A DNA stretch of 41,703 nt from DASWIG01 sp965371445. Lineage in GTDB: Bacteria; Acidobacteriota; Thermoanaerobaculia; Multivoradales; J023. Position 1 is the stretch's first letter, and each line of letters opens with the position of its first letter. Positions 8,062 through 15,635 of this stretch are shown piece by piece. Below the pieces are notes generated by a model. It did no database searches. It had not been told where the DNA came from and saw nothing but the letters and a program-made list of their open reading frames with translations. The stretch lies in NCBI GenBank assembly GCA_965371445.1, contig CBDUYN010000083.1, positions 1 through 41,703 on the forward strand, read 5' to 3'. A program made the translations under genes and the position numbers.

Positions 8062-10191
8062 ATGGCAGGCCGTAACAACTCGCTCAAGACCGGTTGGTCC
8101 GCTTGGCTCACCAAGCTCAGCCTCTTCGCGCTCCTGTTTTTGGCGGTGACCGGCCTCGTCGTCACCTTCGCACCGTTCTCCGCGACCGTCCAATGGGACG
8201 TCGTCGCCCACACCGTAGTGGGTGTGTTGGCGTGTTTGCCGCTCCTCTGGTACCTCTTCGTGCACTGGGACGACTACCGGCGCTACTCCTTCTCCGACGT
8301 CGTCCTCCTGGGCTATGTGGCGGTCGTAGCGCTCGTCGTCTGCTTGCTCTCGGGTCTCGTCGTGACCTGGCAGGGTCTCTTCGACGTCCGCATGTCGCCG
8401 CTCTGGCGTCAGGTGCACCTCTACTCCACCTACGTGGCGCTCCTGGGCTCCCTGCCCCATGTCGTGCTGGTCCTGGTGAGGGTGGCCAAGGCCGCGGCCG
8501 ACGTCGGAGCCGGCAAGGCGGTCTTGAAAACGGTCGCGGCGACGATCGTCGCCCTCGCGGTCGTGGCAGCTCTCCCCTTCGCCTACAGCGAAGCGCCCTA
8601 CCAAAACGAGCTCCCCGAGGACTACTCCTACCTCTACGGACCCGACCGCCCGTTCGCGCCGAGCCTTGCCACCACGACGACCGGCGGCGCTTTCGACGCC
8701 CGGTCGCTCGCCGGCTCGGAGACCTGCGGCTCCTCGGGTTGCCACACCCAGATCTACGAGGAGTGGCGTCCGAGCGCCCACGGCTACGCCGCCATGGACG
8801 TCCTCTTCCAGGGCATCCAGACGGTCATGGCGCAGCAGAACGGTGCCGAGTCGACGCGCTACTGCGGCGGCTGCCACGACCCGATCTCGCTTTTCTCCGG
8901 CACCAAGAACATCTTCGCCGAGGACCTGACGGGCCTCCAGGGCTACAACGAGGGCGTCTCCTGCCTCGTCTGCCACGGGATCCGCGAAACCGACTTGCAG
9001 GGCAACGCCAACTACGTCATGGCGCAGCCTTCCGTCTACCTCTGGCAGTGGGCCGAGGAAGGCTCGCCCAAGCTCGTCCGCGACTTCTTGATCCGCACCT
9101 ATCCCGACGAGCACATGAAGCTGTCAAAACGCCTCTTCAAGGCTCCCGAGTACTGCGCGGCCTGCCACAAGCAGTTCATCGACGAGGAGGTCAACGAGGT
9201 CGGTTGGGTGCAGCTCCAGAACCAGTACGACAACTGGAAGGCAAGCCATTGGTTCACCGAGGGGGACCCCGGGAAGACCGTCGAATGCCGCGAATGCCAC
9301 ATGCCGCTCGTCGACTCCGCCGACCCGGCCTCGGGGGATCTGGCCGACTACAACCGCTCCGCCGCCGACGGCAAGCATCGCAGCCACCGCTTCATCGCCT
9401 CGAACAGCATGATGCCGAAGATGCTCGAGCTTCCCGGCTGGGAGGAGCAGGTGGCGCTGACCGAGAAGTGGCTCCAGGGCGATTACGAGATTCCCGAGAT
9501 CGCCGACAAGTGGGCGACGGGCAACGTCGTCGAAGTGGCCCTGGAAGTCCCCGAGGCCGTCGCCCCTGGCGAGACCTTTTCCGTACAGGTCATCCTGACG
9601 GCCAACAAGGTGGGACACGACTTCCCGACCGGCCCGCTCGACATCATCCAGAGCTGGGTCCAGCTCGACGTGACCGACGAGGCGGGCAACGTCGTCTTCT
9701 CCTCGGGCCACCGCGACGACAAAAACTTCATCGAGCCTGGGAGCTTCCTCTTCAAGGCCGAGCCCGTCGACCAGTACGGCAACCTGATCGACCGTCACAA
9801 CCTGTGGGAGATGGTGGGCGTTCGCTTCCGCCGGGCGCTCTTCCCGGGCTACTCCGACACGGTCTCCTACGAGATCGCCTGCCCGTCGAGCGCACCGTCC
9901 CAGGAGCTCGGGACGACGGGCGAGGCCCGGCGCCGCTCCGAGGACACCCGCGAAGTCCAGGTCCCCTCCGAGACGGGGCGCTACACGATCACGGCCAAGC
10001 TCTTCTACCGCAAGGTCGACCAGTTCCTGCTCAACTTCCTCCTCGGCGAGGACTCCGGGGTCTCGGCCCCCGCGATCGAGATGACCGAGGCCACGGCCAC
10101 CGTCGAAGTCTCGACGCAGCAGGCGGCGCTCGGCGCGGGGCCGGAGATGCCGCTCGGCGCGGGGCCGACGATGCCGAAGGCTGGGGGCTGA
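8062..10191 (+). CDS. Membrane-anchored pentaheme cytochrome c
   Basis: 709 residues from the ATG at 8062, with AAAGGGAGA upstream; earlier in-frame starts precede any recognisable domain. Residues about 15-180 form four to five membrane segments with histidines (HTVVG, LFVHWDDYRR, RQVHLYSTY, LPHVV), resembling a small cytochrome-b-like anchor. A periplasmic part follows with five haem sites: C222-x4-C-H228, C268-x2-C-H272, C301-x2-C-H305, C365-x2-C-H369 and C409-x2-C-H413. The first has the unusual CX4CH spacing. The last ~230 residues form a beta-rich domain (VVEVALEVPEAVAPGETF, GHDFPTGPLD). Probable role: electron transfer between quinone and periplasmic or surface partners. The next gene starts 3 bp after the stop, implying a functional pair. 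Donor and acceptor are unknown. Confidence 0.82.
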   Translation: MAGRNNSLKTGWSAWLTKLSLFALLFLAVTGLVVTFAPFSATVQWDVVAHTVVGVLACLPLLWYLFVHWDDYRRYSFSDVVLLGYVAVVALVVCLLSGLVVTWQGLFDVRMSPLWRQVHLYSTYVALLGSLPHVVLVLVRVAKAAADVGAGKAVLKTVAATIVALAVVAALPFAYSEAPYQNELPEDYSYLYGPDRPFAPSLATTTTGGAFDARSLAGSETCGSSGCHTQIYEEWRPSAHGYAAMDVLFQGIQTVMAQQNGAESTRYCGGCHDPISLFSGTKNIFAEDLTGLQGYNEGVSCLVCHGIRETDLQGNANYVMAQPSVYLWQWAEEGSPKLVRDFLIRTYPDEHMKLSKRLFKAPEYCAACHKQFIDEEVNEVGWVQLQNQYDNWKASHWFTEGDPGKTVECRECHMPLVDSADPASGDLADYNRSAADGKHRSHRFIASNSMMPKMLELPGWEEQVALTEKWLQGDYEIPEIADKWATGNVVEVALEVPEAVAPGETFSVQVILTANKVGHDFPTGPLDIIQSWVQLDVTDEAGNVVFSSGHRDDKNFIEPGSFLFKAEPVDQYGNLIDRHNLWEMVGVRFRRALFPGYSDTVSYEIACPSSAPSQELGTTGEARRRSEDTREVQVPSETGRYTITAKLFYRKVDQFLLNFLLGEDSGVSAPAIEMTEATATVEVSTQQAALGAGPEMPLGAGPTMPKAGG

Positions 10192-10194
10192 TCC

Positions 10195-12738
10195 ATGGCC
10201 GTGGGGGAGAACGGCAAGAAGAAGAGACATCCACACTGGGGACGGCGGCAGCGGCGCTTGCGCACGACCGCCGCCGTGCTCGCCGCCGTCGTCGTTGTCG
10301 CGGCGGCCGCCCTCTTGTGGCGCTCGCCGGAGACGGAGGTCTACCGTCCGGGGGAAGAGAACCCCGACATCACCCGCAACCTCGACCGTGACCTGCCCGC
10401 GGGCGCGCCGCTCCCGGTCTTCACCGACGTGACCGAGGCCGCGGGCCTCGCGTCGTTCCAGAGCTTCGCCGGCGAGCGCACCTCGCAGCTCCCGGAAGAC
10501 ATGGGCTCCGGCCTCGCCTGGGGCGACTACGATCGCGACGGCGACGACGACCTCTTCCTGGTCTCGAACGGTGCCGCCCTCAACCGTCCGGAGGAGGAGC
10601 GGGCGCCCTCAGAGCTCTACGAGAACCTGGGCGACGGCACCTTCCGCCGCGTGGGCTCCTTTCCGGAGACCCGCATCGTCGGCATGGCCGCCGCCTGGGG
10701 CGACTACACGGGCGACGGCTGGGACGACCTCGTGGTGACGGGCTTCGGGGCGCTCCGCCTTTTCCGCAACGAGGAAGGGACGCTGGTGCGCGACACCTCG
10801 TTCCCGGAGGTAGACGGCTACTGGGCCGCCGCGGTGTGGGGCGACTACGACAACGATCGAGACCTCGACCTCTACGTCTGCGGTTACGTCGGCTACGTGG
10901 CGGAGGAGACAGGCCGCGGACGCAGCACCAAGCAGTACGGCGCCGCGGTCCCGTATACGCTCAATCCGTCGTCCTACGAGCCGTCGCCGAACCTGCTCTT
11001 TCGCAACGACGGCGGCGGGGGCTTCACCGAGGTGGCCGCGGAGCTCGGCGTCGCCAATCCCGAGGGCCGCAGCCTCGGCGCCCTGTGGCACGACTTCGAC
11101 GACGACGGCTGGCTCGACCTCTACGTCGGCAACGACGTTTCGGACAACGTCCTCTACCGCAACCGCGGCGGCACCTTCGAGGACACCTCGCACCAGTCCT
11201 GGGTGGCCGACTACCGCGGCGCCATGGGCCTCGCGGCGGGCGACTACGACCGCGACGGCGACGACGACCTCTTCGTCACCCACTGGGTCGGACAGGAAAA
11301 CGCCCTCTACAACTCGCTCTACCGCGACATGGCGGAGCGGTCCGGGGACAAAAGCCGGGCGGAGCTTGGGTTCACGGACCGGGCGGCGCCCCTGGGCCTG
11401 GGGCAAATCGCGCTGCGCTTCGTCGGCTGGGGGACTGAGTTCGCCGACTTCGACTCCGACGGCTGGCTCGACCTCGTGGTGATGAACGGCTCGACTTTTG
11501 AGACCGACGACGAGCCGCCGAAGCTCAAGGCCCAGGAAGCGCTTTTCCTGTGGAGCCAGAAAGGCGAGTTTTTTCACGACCTCGCCTCGGCGATCGACGC
11601 GCTCGCGACCCCGAAGGTAGGACGCGGGCTCGCCGTGTCGGACTACGACGGCGACGGCGACTTGGACCTTGCCGTCGTCCACCATGGCGAGGGCATGAAG
11701 CTGCTGCGCAACGACACCAAGAGCGGCGGCTGGGCCGTCCTGCGGCTGCGCAACCGCCTCGGCGCGGACGCCCGGGGGGCGCGGGTGGTGGCGACGGTGG
11801 GCGACGCTCTCTTACGGCGTTCGATCACGGGCGCTTCCTACCTCTCGCAGTCGAGCGCGGCGGTGCATCTCGGCCTGGGTACGGCGGAGCGGATCGACTC
11901 CCTCGAAGTCCGCTGGCCCGGCGGCGAAACGGAGACTTTTACCGATCTTGAGGCCAACGCTTTCTGGGAGATCCGCGAGGGGGAGGACGCGCCCCGGAGG
12001 CTCGGCGGAACCGCTATGGCCCGAGGCCTCGACGAGCGCGAGCGCGTCCTCGCCTTCTGGGAGAAGCATCGCGCGGGGGTGAAGGTCTTGAAGATCGAAG
12101 GCGACGTCGAACGGGCGAGCGAGCTCTTTCGTCAGGCCCTGGAATACGACCCGTCCCACGAGGACGCGCTCTACTACCTCGGCAACTGCCTGCTGGCGAT
12201 GGGCCGGACGCAGGAGGGTCTGGCGCAGCTCAAGAAGCTCCAGGAGATCAATCCGCTAAGCCTGCGGGCCTTCAAGCAATGGGGCGCCTGGCGCGCCCTG
12301 ACGGCGCGTTCACCGGAGGACCTCGCCGCGGCCGAGAGGTCGCTCGAGCGGGCCTTGGAGATCAACAAGGAGGAGACCGGAGCGCTCCTGGTGCTGGGCG
12401 AGATGGCCCTGATGCGGGGCGACAGCGAGGAGGCCGACCAGCGTTTCGAATGGGCCTGCCGCACCAATCCGCAGGCGGTCGGAGGTTTCTACCTGCGCGG
12501 CTACCTGGCCTGGAAGCGCGGCGACGGCGAGGCCGTGACGAAGCACCTCGACGCCGCGCGCGCGGCGCGAGGGCCGGAGTGGAAGCCCGAGGGCAGCGTC
12601 GCCGAAGGCGACGTCGAACGCAAGGTGCACCGGGAGGAGACGCCGCTGGCGCGCTTCTGGCGCGGTTGGGACGCCGCGTCCGAGGGGGCGGAGGCTTTTG
12701 TCGAGTTGGAGCGATTCCTGGCGGATCGGTCCCGGTGA
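10195..12738 (+). CDS. FG-GAP propeller / ASPIC-UnbV / TPR protein
   Basis: 847 residues. A basic N-terminus and one membrane segment (about 23-42) anchor an exported part. Seven Asp-rich calcium loops follow (DYDRDGDDD, DYTGDGWDD, DYDNDRDLD, DFDDDGWLD, DYDRDGDDD, DFDSDGWLD, DYDGDGDLD), consistent with a seven-bladed beta-propeller. Next comes an ASPIC/UnbV domain (about 514-598; RLGADARGARV, ASYLSQSSAAVHLGLG, VRWPGGETETF) and then TPR-like helical repeats (about 620-790; ALEYDPSHEDALYYLGNCL). These modules usually mediate protein contacts outside the cytoplasm. The 3-bp spacing to the pentaheme cytochrome gene suggests the two products form a complex, perhaps scaffolding the cytochrome. That link is inference from operon structure. 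It is an intact relative of the broken gene at 1822. Confidence 0.85.
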   Translation: MAVGENGKKKRHPHWGRRQRRLRTTAAVLAAVVVVAAAALLWRSPETEVYRPGEENPDITRNLDRDLPAGAPLPVFTDVTEAAGLASFQSFAGERTSQLPEDMGSGLAWGDYDRDGDDDLFLVSNGAALNRPEEERAPSELYENLGDGTFRRVGSFPETRIVGMAAAWGDYTGDGWDDLVVTGFGALRLFRNEEGTLVRDTSFPEVDGYWAAAVWGDYDNDRDLDLYVCGYVGYVAEETGRGRSTKQYGAAVPYTLNPSSYEPSPNLLFRNDGGGGFTEVAAELGVANPEGRSLGALWHDFDDDGWLDLYVGNDVSDNVLYRNRGGTFEDTSHQSWVADYRGAMGLAAGDYDRDGDDDLFVTHWVGQENALYNSLYRDMAERSGDKSRAELGFTDRAAPLGLGQIALRFVGWGTEFADFDSDGWLDLVVMNGSTFETDDEPPKLKAQEALFLWSQKGEFFHDLASAIDALATPKVGRGLAVSDYDGDGDLDLAVVHHGEGMKLLRNDTKSGGWAVLRLRNRLGADARGARVVATVGDALLRRSITGASYLSQSSAAVHLGLGTAERIDSLEVRWPGGETETFTDLEANAFWEIREGEDAPRRLGGTAMARGLDERERVLAFWEKHRAGVKVLKIEGDVERASELFRQALEYDPSHEDALYYLGNCLLAMGRTQEGLAQLKKLQEINPLSLRAFKQWGAWRALTARSPEDLAAAERSLERALEINKEETGALLVLGEMALMRGDSEEADQRFEWACRTNPQAVGGFYLRGYLAWKRGDGEAVTKHLDAARAARGPEWKPEGSVAEGDVERKVHREETPLARFWRGWDAASEGAEAFVELERFLADRSR

Positions 12739-12830
12739 GCTTTCGCTGGACGAGATCAGCCAAGACGGCCACCCCACAATCCCGGTTCTCGGGCAACTGC
12801 CGACAAACGTTGGCCTTGTCCGGCTTTCGG

Positions 12831-12860
12831 TTGACTCCGGCCGGAAGCCGGTGCTAGCGT
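12831..12860 (+). promoter_or_regulatory. Candidate sigma-70-type promoter for the receiver protein gene
   Basis: TTGACT at 12831-12836 and TAGCGT at 12855-12860, 18 bp apart, about 125 bp upstream of the ATG at 12986. The spacer contains a GC-rich inverted repeat (CCGGC...GCCGG) that could be an operator. The -35 is good, the -10 only partial. Confidence 0.4.
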
Positions 12861-12985
12861 TCTTGGGAAGATTCGTCGACAGCGGCTCGCCATTCCTCCC
12901 AGAGGACCCTGTCGGCGGCAGAGCCTGTTTCGGAGGTCCGGAGATCTGGGTTCCCCACAACCGTCCTGAGAGACACGGAGGGTCC

Positions 12986-14080
12986 ATGGCCAAGACGATA
13001 TTGCTCGCTGACGACAGCGTCACCATCCAGAAGGTCGTCGAGCTCACTTTCATGGACCAGGACTACCAGGTCGTCGCGGTGAGCGACGGTCAGGCGGCCA
13101 TCTCCAAGCTCTCCGAGCTGCGTCCCGACCTGGTGATCGCCGACGTCCACATGCCGGAGGCCAACGGCTACGAGGTGTGCCGGCAGGCCAAGCAAACCCA
13201 TCCGGGCATTCCGGTTCTGCTCCTCGTCGGGACCTTCGAGCCCTTCGATCAGCAACAAGCGGACGCGGTCGGCGCCGAAGCCCATCTGAAAAAGCCCTTC
13301 GACTCCCAGGACCTGTTGCGTCAGGTCGATACGCTGGTCAGCCAGGCGGCGCCCGCCCCATCGCCTGCGGCGGCTCCGGCCGTCGAGGCTCCTCCGGCCG
13401 CGGCACCGGCTCCGGTCGCGGCCGTGCTGATCGAGCCTGCACCGGCTCAAGCCATGCCACCCATGGTGGCCGAGCTGGTGGCGCCGATCGAACCGGTGGC
13501 GCCGGTTGAGCCCGTGGCGGCTCCGGTCGAGCCGGCGGCCGAGCCCGCAGCTCCGGTCGAGCCTGTAGCTCCGGTCGAATTCCTTGCCCCAGTCGAGCCC
13601 GCGGCGCCGATCCAACCTGTAGCTCCGATCGAGACCGTAGCTCCGATCGAGCCCGTCGAGCCGGTCGCCACCGTCGAGCCCGCAGCACCACCTAACGAGC
13701 CCGTGGCTCCGGTCGAGCCCGTAGCTCCGATGGAGCCCGTGGCTTTTCCTGCCGAGCCCGTAGCGGCTCCTGTCGAGCCTGTCGAGCCGCACATGCCTCC
13801 TCCCGCCGCGGTGTTCGAGGAAACGACACCACCTCCCATCGAATCCGTCATGGCCGAGCCGGTAGCGCCCCCTGAGCCGGCAGCGGACCCCGAGCCGACG
13901 AGCGCGGCCTCCTCGAACGGCCAGGAGCTGAGCGACGCCGACCTCGACCGCATCGCCCGCCGAGTGGTCGACCTCTTGGGAGATACGGTCCTTCGCCAGG
14001 TCGCTTGGGAAGTGATCCCCGACCTCGCCGAGGTCGTCATCAAGGAGCGAATCCGCGAGTTGGAAAGCCAGGTCGAGTAG
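12986..14080 (+). CDS. Response-regulator receiver protein with Pro/Val/Glu-rich linker and conserved C-terminal helix domain
   Basis: 364 residues from the ATG at 12986; the frame is open further upstream, but receiver homology begins exactly here (KTILLADDSVTIQKVVE). Residues 1-120 are a receiver: acidic DD near residue 8, phospho-acceptor D53 (VIADVHMPEANGYEVC), switch Thr in LLLVGTFEP, and K103 in HLKKPF. About 115-310 is a low-complexity linker of EPVAPVEP-type units. The last ~50 residues (LSDADLDRIARRVVDLL to VVIKERIRELE) are a charged helical region that recurs at the end of similar proteins in acidobacteria and myxobacteria. There is no DNA-binding domain, so it likely acts through protein contacts. 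It is 22 bp upstream of birA. Confidence 0.78.
   Translation: MAKTILLADDSVTIQKVVELTFMDQDYQVVAVSDGQAAISKLSELRPDLVIADVHMPEANGYEVCRQAKQTHPGIPVLLLVGTFEPFDQQQADAVGAEAHLKKPFDSQDLLRQVDTLVSQAAPAPSPAAAPAVEAPPAAAPAPVAAVLIEPAPAQAMPPMVAELVAPIEPVAPVEPVAAPVEPAAEPAAPVEPVAPVEFLAPVEPAAPIQPVAPIETVAPIEPVEPVATVEPAAPPNEPVAPVEPVAPMEPVAFPAEPVAAPVEPVEPHMPPPAAVFEETTPPPIESVMAEPVAPPEPAADPEPTSAASSNGQELSDADLDRIARRVVDLLGDTVLRQVAWEVIPDLAEVVIKERIRELESQVE
13470..13800 (+). repeat. Imperfect coding repeats of the EPVAP linker
   Basis: The DNA repeats a 15- to 18-bp theme (GAGCCCGTAGCTCCGGTC and variants) many times, encoding alternating Glu-Pro-Val-Ala-Pro units. It is a length-variable linker rather than a folded domain, and has no spacers as in CRISPR. 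Confidence 0.7.
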
Positions 14081-14102
14081 CGAGGCGCTACGCTTGGTCG
14101 CC

Positions 14103-14888
14103 ATGGATTTCGTCAGCTTTGCTGAACAGCTCGTCCGCCTACGTTCTCGCCGCACCGGCGGCCTCATCGTGGTGGAGCAGGTCGACTCCACCCAGCACCT
14201 CGGACGTCGTATCGTCGAGGAATACGTCCGTGAAGGCGCCAAAGCGCCGGACGCCGACATCCTCGCCTGGTGCCAGACGGCCGGCCGAGGCCGTCAGGGG
14301 CGCCCCTGGTCGAGCCCGCCGGGACACGGGGTCTATGCCACCCTGATCCGCTCCGTGCCGCAAGCCGGCAGCCTCCAGACGCTGCCCCTGCGGGCTGCCG
14401 TCGCGGTCTGCGAGCTTGCGAACCGCTACGTCGACGGCCGTTGCCGGCTCAAATGGCCCAATGACCTCCTCGTGGGCAAGGGCAAGCTCGCCGGGATCCT
14501 GATCGAAGCGGCGAGCCACGGCGAAGAGACCACCGTCGCCGCCATCGGGTTGGGGTTCAACCATGGCGGCGACCTGGCCACGTTCCGCGAGGCGAGGGCC
14601 ACGTCCCTGATTCACGAGGCGCCTTCCGCTCCGCCGCTCCCCGAGCTGGCCACGGAGCTTCTCGAAGCGGTCGACGCCGAGCTCCGCCGCGACGCCTCGC
14701 CAGCGGAGGTCGTGACCCGCTACGACGAGCTCTCCTGCCACGAGGCCGGCGACTCGATCCGCGTCCGGACCGACGACGCCGTCGTCGCGGGGCGGTTCCT
14801 GGGCTTTGACGACAACGCCTTCCTGCGCCTCGACGTGAGTGGCGAGGAGCACCGGTTCTCGACCGGGGAGATCCTGAGCGGTGGCTGA
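14103..14888 (+). CDS. birA: Biotin-[acetyl-CoA-carboxylase] ligase, monofunctional
   Basis: About 261 residues. It activates biotin with ATP and attaches it to the carrier-protein lysine of acetyl-CoA carboxylase and related enzymes. Seen are the adenylate-binding GRGRQGRPWSS loop, KWPNDLLVGKGKLAGILIE, IGLGFNH and a small C-terminal SH3-like domain (about 215-261). The N-terminal winged helix of the dual-function E. coli protein is absent, so it is an enzyme only, without operator binding. The ATG at 14103 is preferred; a TTG three codons earlier is possible. Its stop overlaps the GTG start of the next gene by 8 bp, indicating translational coupling. Confidence 0.92.
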   Translation: MDFVSFAEQLVRLRSRRTGGLIVVEQVDSTQHLGRRIVEEYVREGAKAPDADILAWCQTAGRGRQGRPWSSPPGHGVYATLIRSVPQAGSLQTLPLRAAVAVCELANRYVDGRCRLKWPNDLLVGKGKLAGILIEAASHGEETTVAAIGLGFNHGGDLATFREARATSLIHEAPSAPPLPELATELLEAVDAELRRDASPAEVVTRYDELSCHEAGDSIRVRTDDAVVAGRFLGFDDNAFLRLDVSGEEHRFSTGEILSGG

Positions 14889-15561
14889 GGATCCGGACTT
14901 CGAGTCGTCGCCGGAGCATCTCTACTTCCTGTCGATTGAAGAGGTCTTCATCGAGCTGCGGGGCTCGCCCCTCGCCCTTTCGCCTTCCGACTGGAAGGTG
15001 GCCCGCGGCTGGCACGAAGACGGGATCCCTCTCGACCTCGTGGAAGGAGTGCTGCGTGAGGTGTTCGAGAGGCGCCGTGCCCGCGGGACGAAGAGCAAGA
15101 TGACAAGCCTGCGCTCCTGCCGGCGCGGCGTCGAAGCGGCGTGGGAGCGCCAGCGGGAGCTGCACGCGGCGGCGACGCCGGCCGTGGCGCCGGCGCTCGA
15201 CGTCGGCGAGCGCCTCGACACCTTGGCCGCGGCCTTGCCGGCAGAGCTCCCCCGGCGCGACAAGCTCGAAACGCGGATGCGCGCCCTCCAGGGGGACGCC
15301 GCGACGGTCGAGGCGGCGCTCGCCGAGCTCGACCGCGAGATCCTCACCACCGCCGAGGAAGCGTTCACCGGCGACGAGCGGGCGGCGTTAGAGGCCGACC
15401 TCGAGCGCGTCCTCGCGAAGCTGCGCCGCCGCCTTGGCGGAGACCAGCTGCAAAGCGCCCGCCGCGACCTGCGCGAAAAACTCCTGCGCGAGCGCCTCGG
15501 CCTCCCGGTCCTGTCGCTTTTCGCGCCGGAGGCGGCCGGCGAACCGGCGGCGTCCGAGTAG
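14881..15561 (+). CDS. Conserved-looking helical protein of unknown function
   Basis: 226 residues from a GTG overlapping the end of birA. Not recognised. The first ~100 residues are a compact, probably helical domain (LSIEEVFIELRGSPLALSP, then SDWKVARGWHEDGIPLDLV, then KSKMTSLRSCRRGVEAAW). The layout is reminiscent of small DNA-binding or replication-helper domains, but I cannot name it. The remainder (about 125-215) is heptad-rich and likely coiled coil, with many Glu/Arg/Leu. There is no signal peptide or membrane segment, so it should be cytoplasmic. Coupling to birA and the following comEC gives no firm functional hint. Confidence 0.7.
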   Translation: MAEDPDFESSPEHLYFLSIEEVFIELRGSPLALSPSDWKVARGWHEDGIPLDLVEGVLREVFERRRARGTKSKMTSLRSCRRGVEAAWERQRELHAAATPAVAPALDVGERLDTLAAALPAELPRRDKLETRMRALQGDAATVEAALAELDREILTTAEEAFTGDERAALEADLERVLAKLRRRLGGDQLQSARRDLREKLLRERLGLPVLSLFAPEAAGEPAASE

Positions 15562-15635
15562 CGGACCGCGGCTTTTTCGACTTTTTCCCAACTCGAGCGA
15601 AGAGCGGCGGGAGTTTTTCCGTCCTATGTCTCTAT

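Noticed and set aside
7762..9114. 450-codon minus-strand frame over the cytochrome start
   Set aside because: No motif; the opposite strand carries haem sites and membrane helices.
12739..12985. Upstream in-frame extension of the receiver protein
   Set aside because: The 96 extra codons lack homology and contain the likely promoter; the receiver fold begins at 12986.
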